64,000 bases of DNA from Cantharellus purpuraceus (GCA_025174535.1 JALBUN010000045.1:1302001-1366000); one strand, 5' to 3'. Counted from the stretch's first letter, positions 24,020-35,556 are shown. The notes: a model not told the origin generated them from the letters alone. Program-made: numbers and translations.

Positions 24020-24457
24020 TCACTCGACTGCCCACGATCCCCCTCTTCCCCGTCGACGAGCATCATCCACGGCGCTGCCAACAAGGCTCCCAACTGCCAG
24101 CCATATCACACATCCCCAGAACAATGCACCAAAGAATCGCCGTCTCGCTCTCACTGCCGCAGTCTGCATTGCCCATGGCGATCGTGGGTCATAGTACGGC
24201 AGCCCAGTCGTAGTTTGTGACTGCTGCGGCGCAGCGAGTAACGGCGTGGGGCCGTACGCACGCTGCAGTGGTGGTGTCGGCATGGGTTGGGGAGGAGGTT
24301 GCTGGTATATGTGTGCGGGTAATTCCGCAGCATGAGGAATGACGGTTTCACTAGACTGCGTAGCGCTCTGTGCAGGTGGCATCGACGCCGCAACTTCTGC
24401 GTACGTCGGCGGCGACAATGGCGGTACTTTTGTATCTTCAGTACCGATAATCGTCAT
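24020..24457 (-). CDS. Small single-span membrane protein with PPxY motif
   Basis: Not assigned to a named family. A single exon encodes 145 residues. The N-terminal half is Pro/Ala/Gln-rich and carries PPTYAEV, matching the PPxY ligand for WW domains such as those of Nedd4/Rsp5 ubiquitin ligases. A basic cluster (RARRR) is followed by one hydrophobic segment (FFGALFWGCVIWLAVGSLVG, roughly residues 110-130) and a short Arg/Gly-rich end. This layout, a cytosolic PPxY tail next to a membrane span, suits an adaptor for Rsp5-type ligases. That is inference from motif and topology only. Confidence 0.65.
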   Translation of the reverse strand: MTIIGTEDTKVPPLSPPTYAEVAASMPPAQSATQSSETVIPHAAELPAHIYQQPPPQPMPTPPLQRAYGPTPLLAAPQQSQTTTGLPYYDPRSPWAMQTAAVRARRRFFGALFWGCVIWLAVGSLVGSAVDDARRRGRGGSWAVE

Positions 24458-24928
24458 GGCTGGAACGATATGGTCTTAGGCGCGCAAATTGGTTGTTATG
24501 TTGTAGCGCCGAATGAACTTGTGAGTTAGAGCGCATGCAACGGGGATTAGCTAACCTCTCATATTCTTTTAAATAGGCAATGATTTGCTTGCCGTAGCAC
24601 GCGATAGCGATGCTACTGGGGCCAAGCGCACCGTCGTGAGCTTGGTCTTGAATGTAGCGCTTCAGTCACTGGAGCGTATGTTGGACTTGTTAATTCCTTG
24701 ACAACTGGAATGGTTAGAGGTCCGTTGTTAATTCCGCGAGCTCCCTTAACTCTGTAACCAGTAGCGATACTTGAGGCTCATCCAATCTACTAGGACAAAT
24801 TGGTGAAACCAATCCGCGTCAGGCGGTCCTTGCGAATGGCAAGTTTAACTGGCACTTCAGCCTCAAGACTCGTGAACAAGCACCTCCTGGCGTTGGGAAG
24901 ATGTCGTGTCCAAAACAGATTTATTCAA
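24458..24928. other. Intergenic region, nothing recognised
   Basis: Separates two minus-strand genes: 3' flank of the BTB gene and promoter of the small membrane protein. The sequence is unremarkable, with no open frame above background and no repeat. Confidence 0.45.
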
Positions 24929-25801
24929 TTACACAGTATCTGGAAGCGCATCAATGAGACCTTTAATCTGCTCAAGACGTGCCTGTGTCCCACTCGACAA
25001 GTAGTTTGTGGCGCACTGGGGACATCCTCCATTGACCGCATGGGCCACGCATGAAGCAAGAAATGCATGATGTAAGATGGTATCTGTCAAGGGGCGAACG
25101 CGTATCTCCTCCTTGGCTTTCCTCTTGAATTCGATCCACCATATCGAAACCCCCCCTATTTTGCCTCCGTGACAACTAGTACAGGCAGATGGCCCTGACC
25201 TGTCCAAAATGGAAAGAATCTCCACAGCCCTAGTCTGCTGTAATCTGAGGAGGCGGAGTAGATCCCTCCCTGAAATCATGGTGAGCTCTTCATATAATTC
25301 CGCCTGGGGTAGAATGTCTATTTTCAAGCAATGCCGCGACGCAACCTTGGCTTCTGCTTCGTAGCCATACATGCACGCAATCGCATACACACGCAGTGCT
25401 TCTCGATCCACAAACGTGGGGGAGACGAGAATGCGCTTGAGCGAATGCATTACACCCTCGAGAATATATTTATCGGCAGCCTTCATAAGTCGTTTGAGCG
25501 TGTCCAACGTGGAAAGAGGAGGGTCTGGCATTGGATAGAGAAATCGCAGGAGTAGCTCCATCGTTTCTCCATCCTCCTCGAGATTAACTCCATCAACACC
25601 CTGGCCTTCTGGAGGCTTTGGGATAGAAAACATGTCTCGGAATATCGGAGACGACTCTATGAGGATACGACCGAAGACACGGAATTCAATACGATCAGAG
25701 GAATAGATGAGGAGGTCTGCATCTGAGGCACAGAAAACAGAGGAAACAGATTGAACAACCGTAAGCTGTCCCTTATCCTCGTCATTTATTGTCTTTTCCA
25801 T
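24929..25801 (-). CDS. BTB/POZ domain protein
   Basis: Intronless gene for 290 residues. The N-terminal half forms a BTB/POZ fold: ASDADLLIYSSDRIEFRVFG, ILIESSPIFRDMFSIP, then EEDGETMELLLRFLYP, with helices TLKRLMKAADKYILEGV after it. The C-terminal half is helical and carries Cys pairs (CTSCHG, CPQC) that could bind a metal. Mushroom-forming fungi have many such single-exon BTB proteins of unknown role; elsewhere BTB domains dimerise or recruit cullin-3. No Kelch or MATH domain is attached. Start chosen at the first ATG (25801), which directly precedes the fold. Confidence 0.82.
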   Translation of the reverse strand: MEKTINDEDKGQLTVVQSVSSVFCASDADLLIYSSDRIEFRVFGRILIESSPIFRDMFSIPKPPEGQGVDGVNLEEDGETMELLLRFLYPMPDPPLSTLDTLKRLMKAADKYILEGVMHSLKRILVSPTFVDREALRVYAIACMYGYEAEAKVASRHCLKIDILPQAELYEELTMISGRDLLRLLRLQQTRAVEILSILDRSGPSACTSCHGGKIGGVSIWWIEFKRKAKEEIRVRPLTDTILHHAFLASCVAHAVNGGCPQCATNYLSSGTQARLEQIKGLIDALPDTV

Positions 25802-25893
25802 GTAGTTGGCTGAAGAGACGGATTGGATAGAATGACATAATTCCTCGAGGGAAACACGAGGGTCGCGGACCTACAAGCGTACACAAAACACTG

Positions 25894-28800
25894 CTACCCT
25901 AAATCCGGAAGCCCTTCAAGGTCGATATTCAGCCTAAGAGCCATTTGCTCCACCTTATGTACAGCATCGGATAACATTTTCTTACTGAAATCAGTGCTTA
26001 GTAATCAGTTTTGAAATTTTGATTTGCCCCAACTCACTGCTCTCCCAATCGAAGCATTATCTGCAACTCCTGACCACGACCTAGCACAACAGGATTGAGC
26101 GCTGCTTCAAGTCGCCGCTGTTCCTCCAATTTTGCTAATTCGCGCAGGCTCGGCAAATAATGTTCTAGCTTGTGTGAAAGCTAAAAGCACATTAATTGTG
26201 GACATAGACAATGCACCCGAGGAAGACATACTGTATCCGTCCGAGCCTTCAACGAAGACGAGTCATAATCGCGTTCACCCAGGACGTCAGCCTTCATCCT
26301 CTTCAACTCCGCAAACCATCTCTTCTCGTGTTCGTTGAGTACTGGTGAGCTTGAATCCATGAATGCCTGCAACACCTTGTCGGATCTTCCAAGAAGTCTT
26401 CGTTGCTCGATCGTTGTGCGTTCGAATCTTTGCTTGAGCCGAGCATTCTGTCCTTTCAATTCCTCCATCTTCTCAACGATCTCGACATACTTTTCCTGTT
26501 GTCGTTGAAACTCCTTGTCCTGGAGCATTAGCCGATTTTGCAGGCCGTGGAGCGCCATGTGAATATCACGGACGTGACTTTGAAGGTTATGAACCAACAA
26601 GGCGAACTGCCTTAACGATTCTGGAGTAATTTGGATCTCTTGGCGCTTCTTTGACGCTGGTAGCCTAAGCTTCCGTATATCGTCGATGGCTGCTAATGCA
26701 AGCACCCGTGGAGGGTGGTACGGCTCTTTGGAAAGTAGGGAGACTAATGATGGGTCTTTCGCCTCGACACTGGGAACAGATTGCAGGACTGAACGTGGAA
26801 CAGATGGAACATCTGAACGATGATGTGGAGGGCTCCCCGCGAGATCCACCGAAGCATCGACACGCAAAGCAAGTTCGAAGGCGTGGATGTCCAATAAATT
26901 CGTAACCACAACCAGATTGTAGGAGAGATAGACGTCGGTAGGAAGCATGATACCAGCTATAGGTTGAGACGACCTGATGTAGGTTAAATAACAGTCAGTC
27001 ACCACCATGCTCATAATACACAGCAACATACTTAGAGTCTTGCGAAAAAGTATCCAGCATCCAAGTGACCTCCGTCCCTATACTGTTGTTGACCAAACGT
27101 TCAACCTCTTGGTTGACATCGTCACATAAAGACCTTGCTAATGGCTGCAACCAACGACTCATGTTCAGACAATGCACACCAAACGCGTGGTAAATGTAGA
27201 TTGTGTCCTGGTATATGGGATCAGGCACGAGAACAGGACAATTGGCCTGGAGTAAATTGAGTAGGTCCCTCGACTGCTCCTGTTGCTTTCCTAGCCACGA
27301 GGTTGGTTCGGATGAAGTCATTTGTGACAACATGGACGCTAAACCAAGGTCGATGGTCTCGTACACGGCCAGCATAGGTAGCTCATTGGTAGAGATATCC
27401 GCAGATGAGAGCTGTCAAAAATTTGTTGAGCATGATTGCAAGGCGTGAAAGCATCTACTCACTTGACTTGTCTCCCACATTGCTTCGATCTTCTCCACGT
27501 CAAGACAAATATCTATTTTACCATCCGAGAATGCCACGCCAAGGACGCCCAATCTCTCTTCATTATTACCATCTTCATCTGGATGGAGGAGGGAAGCCCC
27601 CTCGACGTTTATGTACACCAAGTCTGTTGCGCCTCCGCCGTGCCCCAAATCTAGTTCCCGTGGAGCTGGTTGAAACAGAAATGGTCCTTGTCGCATTGGC
27701 CGTGCCTTGACAATTGATGGAGCAGTCATTGGCACTGATCTGGAAGGAGACGGGAATAGCGTCGAAGGAGATTCAGGGAGTTGTTTCGAGAGAGAGACGA
27801 CGTATTTGAGTTGATAAGCGTATAGGGCAGAAAGTGACGGTCCGCTGCGCGATAAACTCGAGTTAGGATTGGCAGCACTCTCTTCTTTTGCCCTGACGAA
27901 GTATTCCAGAGCGTGTATGTAAGCTGAGGGAACAATCCTGATTCATGCCTTATCAGAAAAGTGTGAAACTTGGCGAAGAAGACTTGAGACGCACGCATTA
28001 GAAGGCATAAATGGGCACATAGCCCAAATGTCTCCACTTTTTGTCAAGGCGTAAACCGTCAAGGGACCCCAGTCAGCCTTTCCCTTCCCAAGACAGAAAG
28101 AAACCACTTCACGCGACGAGCTATCACCTCGGAGCGATGACGCTCGTGAACGCTCAGGCATGAATGAAAGAGTTTGTTGCGGCTCTTCAGGATCCATAGA
28201 TATGTCATACTCCCTAAACCACGCAAATCAGCGACGCAACGCAAGAGAACAACAGAAAACACACCGGAACAACCCATCCGCCGTCATGACAAGCAGTGTA
28301 CATGCACTCTTGCCCCAAGGATGCCATTCGATTTTTGAAACTGGTGCTGCCGAGTTCGTCGCGTGGTGGAACTGGCCTATCTGAATTGTTCTTCAGGGGT
28401 TTTCAAATGCTTCAATGGATGAAAAAAACATGCAAGGCAACTCACCGGCAGTCCACTCGGGACGTTACAAGCTTGGAGTACCCAGCACGAGGCAGTGAAA
28501 TGACCGCGACTTGATGACTTCCTGAAACAGCCAATAGCTTCCCGTTATGATTCACGACTATTTGTCGTATTTCGAATTCAATGTTTGGTGTGTATAATAT
28601 CTGCGTATGGAAGTGAGGCGCGTCAGCATAGAGTGGCGTCTGAAATGCACAAGCAGACCTTGTACGACCGCTGTTGCCGATCAAGGGTGTTCGCATCCGA
28701 CAAAGAGGTAATTCTGATCTCATTGCCCACGGCCAGCAAGAGGTCAGACTCGCGCAGAGCCATGATTCTGCGTCTTCCAGCACCACTTCGGGTACCGCGC

Positions 28801-28934
28801 TTAAGAGTAATAGATGACCTTCGCGATTCCTTGAAACTAGATAGATTGTTCAACGAGAGATTTAAAGACACATCCAATGGATTTCTGGATGTGAAGATAG
28901 GATGGTCACGTAGAAACTCGACTTGGTCAAGCAT
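25894..28934 (-). CDS. NUP82: Nucleoporin of the Nup82/Nup88 type
   Basis: Component of the cytoplasmic face of the nuclear pore that anchors the mRNA-export platform. The N-terminal part shows beta-propeller-like segments: LLAVGNEIRITSL, QILYTPNIEFEIRQIVVNHN, GKLLAVSGSHQVAVISLPRA, then EEPQQTLSF and WGPLTVYALTKSGDIWAMCP. The C-terminal third is a long coiled coil (LQNRLMLQDKEFQRQQEKYV, EIVEKMEELKGQNARLKQRF), as in Nup82 and Nup88. The last exon ends NIDLEGLPDLG with stop at 25894-25896. Multiple exons with short introns. The start at 28934 (MLDQVEFLRDHPIF) lies 87 bp from the start of the divergent proteasome gene. Family call rests on remembered similarity and architecture. Confidence 0.8.
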
Positions 28935-29021
28935 TGTGGCGAATAGAGTCGTTGTGGATGGTTGTGGGTAACTCTCGACGCGCGTTCGTGACGCGTCCCA
29001 TACTATCCTTCTGTCACCAAC
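28935..29021. promoter_or_regulatory. Compact divergent promoter NUP82 / PRE10
   Basis: Only 87 bp between start codons. It holds CGACGCGCGT at 28976-28985 followed by ACGCGTC at 28991-28997; the same two motifs in the same order occur in the Rpn12/beta-1 promoter (34440-34465). A role as proteasome-gene control element is inferred. Confidence 0.45.
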
Positions 29022-30191
29022 ATGACCAGCATTGGAACAGGTAAGGAGGTCGCTGTCATACTTTCTGAAAGCTCACGGTGGTTGCTCTTCCTCAGGCTAT
29101 GATCTCAGCGCATCGACCTACTCTCCAGATGGTCGTATATTCCAAGTAGAATACGCGAACAAAGCAGTAGAGAACTCGGGGTCGGTGCTGTCCTCAAGGT
29201 CATGAAATCTTTTATTTATCGTTGAACGTTTTCAAGGACTGCCATTGGGCTGCGCGTGAAGGATGGTGTTGTGCTTGCGGTGGAAAAGCTTGTCCACTCC
29301 AAACTTCTGGTCCCGGAAGCGAATAAACGCATTCAGACCATTGATCGTCATATTGGCTTGGTAAGTAGGTTCATTGCCTTGGTATGGCATTCAAATGGCT
29401 TACAGAAGCAACAGGCCACTGCTGGCTTATTGGCAGATGGGCGACATTTAGCGAATAGAGCACGGGACGAAGCCCAGAATCTACGGGACACTTATCGATC
29501 GCCACCAACATTGAAAGTGAGACCTCATGATGAATGTATGCAACCGCAACTGATTGCTTTTCAGTCTGTGTCAGACCGCCTGGGGCTTTATGTCCAGGCG
29601 TACACATTATACTCATCAGTCCGACCATTCGGAATCAGCTCTATATTAGCTGCGGTGGACAAAGATGGACCCGCATTATTTGTCATTGAACCCAGTGGGG
29701 TCTTCTACGTGAGTGTGCTTTAGATAGTACGGATTTCATTGGTGACTCTAGCGATCAGGGATACAATGGAGCCGCGGTCGGCAAGGGGCGTCAGCTTGCA
29801 AAGACAGAGCTTGAAAAGCTGAAGTTGGCAGAACTGACTGCGCGCCAAGCTGTGATAGAGGCTGCTAGAATGTTCGTATTTCTTCCACGTCGTTAGCTGA
29901 GCTGATCCGAACCCTACCTCTGTTTCATGTCTCCACCCCAATTACGGCTGTTTGCACTCATCCGGAACACTCCCGCCTGGTGCTTTCGCATACCGGTGCT
30001 GTCTCGCTCTGTGCCGTAAATATCACAGTATCTACCTAGTGCACGACGATGCAAAGGACAAGGAGTTTGAATTAGAAATGTCTTGGATTGGAGACGAGAC
30101 AGAGGGCCAACATCTCCCAGTGCCAATTGACTTGAAAGAGGAAGCAGAACGGAAGGCGAAGGAAGCTATTGAGCAGTTTGAAGAAGATTAG
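29022..30191 (+). CDS. PRE10: 20S proteasome subunit alpha-7 (Pre10/PSMA3 type)
   Basis: Non-catalytic alpha-ring subunit of the 20S proteasome. Start ATG 29022 gives [20 protein letters not shown] and [15 protein letters not shown], the N-terminal alpha-subunit signature; the order TGYDLSAS is typical of alpha-7. Later exons give [52 protein letters not shown] and [14 protein letters not shown]. The acidic C-terminal tail ends AIEQFEED with stop at 30189-30191. About six introns of roughly 50 nt. Belongs to a local group of three proteasome genes with RPN12 and PRE3. Confidence 0.95.
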
Positions 30192-30497
30192 GTGTAAATT
30201 GCAATTACATTTGGAGAAGATTAATACCATTTGATGCACAATTCTGCAAGCTAGTATCACAGGCCGACCGAGGTGGCCGAGCTGAGTTTAAAATGCTGCA
30301 CCCGTGGACACCTCGGATGTCGTCGGGGTGCGGAAGTCTCGTCTGCGGGACGTTTCGCATGTCTTGCAGGCGTCGAGCAATCAATATATAAGGATGGGTC
30401 CTGCAGCGTACTATCCTTACCATACACCACCATCATCACGACTCAGAAAGCAGGCCTTTCCTCACATTTACCAAATCCAAAGCTATCTTAACTCGCC
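30192..30497 (+). promoter_or_regulatory. Intergenic region upstream of the Prm10-like gene
   Basis: 306-bp tandem spacer. An 8-bp perfect inverted repeat (CCGAGGTG at 30268-30275 and CACCTCGG at 30309-30316) with a 33-nt spacer may be chance or an operator-like site. An AT-rich stretch with TATATAA lies near 30384, about 110 bp before the ATG, a possible TATA element. Confidence 0.35.
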
Positions 30498-33203
30498 ATG
30501 AATACCACTATACGACCTGCCGTTGCTCGCCGTGCCTCTCGAGTTCGCTTCGATGACGAAGTGTCTCCTCACACCCTCACCAACCCTCCCGCCATATATA
30601 CCCCCGCCCAACGATGGAGTCTACCCACCCCACAAATGGATTATGGCCACCGTGACATACTGTCTTCCCGGCAGCACCACCGTTACTCAGACCCCGCGGC
30701 ATATAGCAACGTAAACTCACACAACTCCCAGGGGATGTTTCGTGATCCTTGGGCCCATCCTTCGTCTTCAGCCTCACCCCAGCATACCTTCTTTAATAGT
30801 CCTGAGGAGATTTCTACACGAATTCGCACCAGCCGAGTTCCATACAACAACTATCTTCCAGTACAGTCGTCCCCTGACTCCCACGACCGTCGTGGTAGCG
30901 ACGTGACCCTCATCAGTGATGATCATCCTTACGACAAATTTACCTCGCTTCCCCCCATCCCTACTCGTCAACCGCGAGGGGGGTTCCTCCACCAGCCATT
31001 CTACCACTATGATTACCGCCACTCAGACCCAAGCTACGCTCCTAGACAGGTCGCTCGACCTTCCCGGGTTCCCGGTCAACCACTTCGCTCTGCCCTTCGC
31101 CGCAGCTGCAGTGAAGTTTCCCATAAAGCTCGCGATTCTCCCACCCATGATCACGGCGTCGTATCAAAATTGATGATATCCAACGGTCTGAAAAACAGGC
31201 GACGTGCTAGTAGCGTCTCGACGCTTGCGGCTAACGATCATGATCTGGAAGGTGGCCCTATCACCTGGTCGAGGCCGGGGTTCCGACAACGTCGCGATTC
31301 GTGCATGTCAACAGGCTCCGCATTACTTGATGCCGATGACCCTCGCGTTACCGGACTAGAGGAGAAAATGAACCGCGTACGTGCTGAGAAAGAGACGGAA
31401 AAGGCCTTTAACATTGGGCACCACAAGTTCAAGAAGAGTAAAGTGATTGGGGATGTTGTTCATCGCCTCACTGGTACTTTTCTCCTTATCTCCCGAGTCT
31501 TGCATGTTTACTGATTTTCCACCAAGATCTCGTTCAACGGCAAACATTCATTCTCAGACTTGCCAAGGCACTCATGTACTTCGGAGCACCAAGCCATCGT
31601 ATTGAATCACAACTCATCTCTGTGTCGCGTACTCTGGAGATCGATGCTCAATTCGTTCATATGCCATCTATCGTCATATGCTCCTTTGGCGATGAGGAGA
31701 CTAAAACATCTGAGACCCATTTCGTCAAAGCAGGCGGTCGTCTCATGCTCGGGAAGCTGCACAACGTTCACGATGTCTACAGGAGCGTCGTCCGCGGCCA
31801 CATGGACGCTAAAGAGGGGAGTATGCATCTCAGCCATCTGCTCAAGTCGCCTCCACTCTACAGCATCCCGTTGCGGTGCTTCTTTGCTTTCCTATGTTGC
31901 TTTTCCATCTGCCCCATGGCATTCGATGGCTCCCTAGCCGACGCTTTCATTTCCGGTTTAGGTGGAGCACTTCTTTGTTTCCTGCAGTTAGTTGTGGCAC
32001 ATAAAAACGCAATGTATGCGGACGTCTTTGAGTGAGTGAATCTTTCCATCTCTCAGATAATTCATTTACTGATCATATTATTAGAATATCCATCGCAATC
32101 CTCATGTCGTTTGCCGCTCGTGCATTGAGTGCGATTCCAGGCCACGTGTTCTGCTACCAATCCATCTCATCTTCAGCTGTCGTGCTTATCTTACCTGGTT
32201 ATCTCATTTGTTCGTCATTTTCCTGACATCATTTCCTTACTTGTCTAACACATCTTTATAGTATGTAGTTCTCTGGAGCTGGCTTCCAAAAATATGCTCG
32301 CAGGTAGCGTGCGCATGGTATATGCAATTATCTACTCGCTCTTTCTTGGATTTGGCTTGACAATCGGAAGTGACCTGGCATTTCTCATCATACCTGGTTT
32401 GCGAAACTCCCAAAACGCAGCCAATCACGGTCTCTCGGGTATCCTTGCACTCCATGGACAGTTTACCGCGGATAACTCCACGGGATTCATGTCGTCATTT
32501 TCGGGATCTTTCTCATTCGCCAACACCAGTATGTTCGCTGGCGAAGAGAATCCAGAGAGCTTATTGGAAGGTTGTGTCCGTAATCCTCAATCGGTTTTCC
32601 TCTTACAAGCTTTCCCTGGATGGACTCTTTACCTCCTTGTCCCGCTCTACAGCTTTATATCCTCATTGTGGAACCTTCAACCACTCAGGAGTAGGCAATT
32701 GCCTGTAATGGTTCTTATCAGTTGTGCGAGGTGCGTTTTCCAGATCAGATCGGCTATTCATCAAGTTTCTGACTTTGGTGATACCTTCTCTAGTTATGCT
32801 GCGAACAAGGCTGCAAATAAGTACATCTTCAACCGTTCAGACGTCGTCAGCGCCATTGGTGCATTTGTAGTCGGACTCCTTGGAAATATCTATTCTCGCC
32901 TTTGTGGTGGCACAGCTTTCCAAGTCATGTCTGTCGGAGTGTCCTTCCTGATACCAGTCAGTCTTCTCCTAATATCCATAAGTGTTGCAATTCTCACCCT
33001 CATCTTTACAGTCGGGTATCGCTGCTACTGGTGGTCTTGCACAAAATTATCGCAATCAGGAGGGTGATTCGTACTCGGCTGGACTGAACATTGGTCTCCG
33101 TATGGTGCAAGTAGGGATTGGCATCACCGTGGGCCTGTTCGGAAGCGGTCTTGTCGTTTATTCCTTCGGTACCCGTAAGAAGAACGCCCTCTTTGCATTC
33201 TAG
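30498..33203 (+). CDS. Prm10/ThrE-family polytopic membrane protein
   Basis: Belongs to the ThrE/DUF1212 family, which includes bacterial threonine exporters and yeast Prm10. The N-terminal 300 residues (start 30498) are Ser/Pro/Arg-rich and disordered. The conserved cytosolic domain reads KALMYFGAPSHRIESQLISV, QFVHMPSIVICSFGD and GRLMLGKLHNVHDVYRSVV. Membrane segments follow: IPLRCFFAFLCCFSICPMAF, FISGLGGALLCFLQLVV, ISIAILMSFAARALSAIPG, SAVVLILPGYLIC, a second set after a loop, and a last span MVQVGIGITVGLFGSGLVVY. It ends SFGTRKKNALFAF, stop 33201-33203. The transported substrate is unknown in fungi; amino-acid or small-metabolite export is inferred from the bacterial branch. Confidence 0.88.
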
Positions 33204-33320
33204 ATCTCTTTCTCTCTCTCCCTGTCTCACGCTTCCCCGGTCTTGCTGTATCAATAGCATATATTGTATCCATAGACTTACTCATACCCTTGTGCATTAC
33301 CATATCAATACAACACCCAT

Positions 33321-34388
33321 TCATACAATCTGCTCTAATTCCCTCGCATAAGTCAAGGATGCAACGATCAGCTTCTCCTTGGGTATTACGATCTTCTCCT
33401 CCCCTTTGCGTGCAAACTGTATCTGCTCTCCCATGAGATCTACTTCCCAACCTCTCTATTATAGCGATAGCGACCCTCGTAAGTACAGGTGCCATTCATC
33501 GAGACATGCCAATCTCACCTGCTGTGCAAAAGCCATGAGCTCCGAACGATTGGTGAAAAATAACAATGTGCATGCATCTTTTATGGGAAGACTGTTGTAG
33601 GCGGCTTCCTCGCAACTAGCAATTTCGTTGCTATAGGGACATTTCAGTGACACGGCGCCTTCCGCTTGTCATGAGACAGACCGAATAGTGCCCATCAGAC
33701 TATCCACAAAGAACTTATACTCTTCTGCGGGTGCTTCATTTCGTGCGCTCCACACTTTGCTGTAGCTTCCTTCCATTAGCCATCGTTCGAGATTGACAGG
33801 GTGCTTGAGGAAAGGGTTATCATGTAATGCCTCCGAGGGGAGAGATTCTAGGGTAGTATGAAAGTCGGCGATGCGATTTTGCGTGAGGAGACGAATCAAA
33901 TTCAACCCTTGAATTGGGTACTCCCTAGGGGACGGTGGGAGGACTGAACTGTTGCAGAATGGGATGAGCTAGAGCGTGGCGATGTCGGGAAACGAGTCAC
34001 CTATAATCTCTGTAGAAGGTCTGGAGCTGGGAGAAATAACGGTCGAAGGAGGGTACATCTTTTGAGCGTATGCTCCAGAATGCGCCAATCTCCAGTATCT
34101 CTCCTATGGAAGAAGTTATTTAGTGAATTGTGAAGCAGGTACCTATGAGACCTACGGGCCACCACCAAGTCATCAAGATTTCTTTGTTCTTGAGGAATTA
34201 ATAAACCTGACTCGATGAGACCGAGCTTGAGGGCGAAATGTAAAGTCAAGGACAGAGCAACGGTCAAGGAGTATGTTAGATACCTTGAGTTGCGCCAGAA
34301 GGGCCCCACATTTCTTCAAATCTGAGGGTTGCGCATTGAAGGAACGTCTAAGGTCTTGATATAACGATGCCAGTTGTGTAGCAGCCAT
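33321..34388 (-). CDS. RPN12: 26S proteasome regulatory subunit Rpn12 (PSMD8)
   Basis: Lid subunit of the 19S regulatory particle, the last to join lid assembly. Start ATG 34388 ([20 protein letters not shown]). Recognisable PCI/CSN8-like blocks: [91 protein letters not shown] and [16 protein letters not shown]. The final exon reads [16 protein letters not shown] and ends ARELEQIV with stop at 33321-33323. Head to head with the beta-1 gene across 100 bp. Confidence 0.93.
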
Positions 34389-34488
34389 GGGTAAGTCTAT
34401 GAGTGAAGTAGAATGTTTGGCGGGTTCAATGTGGTCGCGCGACGCGCGTCTTGAGCCGACGCGTCAGCTCGTGTTGCCACATTCCATC
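34389..34488. promoter_or_regulatory. Bidirectional promoter of RPN12 and PRE3
   Basis: 100 bp serve both proteasome genes. Contains CGACGCGCGT (34440-34449) and ACGCGTCA (34459-34466), repeating the motif pair upstream of PRE10, and TTGCCAC near 34475, a partial match to the Rpn4-bound PACE element (TTTGCCACC in this orientation) of ascomycete yeasts. The PACE resemblance has mismatches and is only suggestive. Confidence 0.5.
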
Positions 34489-35518
34489 ATGAACACTGTA
34501 GACATGCAGCAATTGAAGTCTGGGGAGGTCAACTTGGGTGTATGTGTTTGTGGAGAGAGTTACATGCTTATCTGACTGCTCTTTATAGACCTCAATCATG
34601 GCAGTACAGTTCGACAAAGGTGTCGTCATCGGAGCAGACAGTCGCACTACGACTGGGAGCTATATTGTACGCACATAAGCATAGGCCGCCTCTACTTCGC
34701 TCTTAAGATATGTCTCGGCACAGGCAAACCGTGTCACAGATAAATTGACCCATATACACGACCGAGTATACTGCTGTCGTTCTGGTTCCGCTGCAGATAC
34801 CCAAGTCTGTCCTGCTACTATTCCTGCCTGTTTATACTGACGCGCCGCCAGGCTGTAGCCGACATCGTTCACTACTATCTCCAGATGTACACGTGTGTAT
34901 ATTCGGCTCTTCCACCAGGTTATTTAGCCAGGTTCATTGTATCGAGTTTATAGACAGCAGTCCGGAAACCCCCCACCCGTCCACACCGCAGCCACTTTAT
35001 TCCAGAAGCTATGCTATGAGAATAAGGACCAGCTATCTGCAGGAATCATTGTAGCGGGGTGGGACAAAGAAGTCGGTCCGAGTGTTTACAACATTCCACT
35101 TGGAGGGGGTCTATTCCGCCAACCATGGGCTATCGGCGGGTCGGGATCAACATACGTCTACGGGTATTGTGACGCAACATATCAAGAGGGCTGGGGTCGT
35201 GATGAAACCGTGAACTTTGTGAAAAACAGTATGCTTGTCCTGATCTATTGAAGAATTTTAATCTGAACTTGTTTTTAGCTCTCGCCCTTGCAATGTCTCG
35301 TGACGGATCATCAGGTGGTGTCATCCGTATGGTAGTCATCACAGAAGACAATGTCGAAAGATTGTTTGTGCCCGGTAATGAGTTGCCAAGATTTTGGGTG
35401 CGTAATTTGTCCACTTAGGCCTTTCAGCCCTGACTTGTCTGGTTCACAGGAGGGTAAGGACGTCCTGGGTGTTGAACCCACTCCCGTAAAATTAGCGCCG
35501 ATGGAGATTGAAATATAA
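34489..35518 (+). CDS. PRE3: 20S proteasome catalytic subunit beta-1 (Pre3/PSMB6 type)
   Basis: Caspase-like catalytic subunit. Start ATG 34489 gives a short propeptide ([17 protein letters not shown]). A 49-nt intron (34540-34588) falls exactly between Gly -1 and the catalytic Thr1, so the mature protein begins with exon 2: [20 protein letters not shown]. Asp17 and Lys33 equivalents lie in GADSRTTTG and [10 protein letters not shown]. Later blocks: [36 protein letters not shown] and [15 protein letters not shown] (Ser/Asp of the active site). Ends LAPMEIEI, stop 35516-35518. The upstream in-frame ATG at about 34387 lies on top of the RPN12 start and was not chosen; the short propeptide fits the family. 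Confidence 0.95.
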
Positions 35519-35556
35519 TGAGATGTGTAGATGTATTCTATGAATGGCAGATTACT

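Noticed and set aside
30268..30316. tRNA-like A-box text (TGGCCGAGCTG) with an 8-bp stem
   Set aside because: No B box, no cloverleaf and the stem closes after only 49 nt. Kept only as a minor inverted repeat in the intergenic entry.
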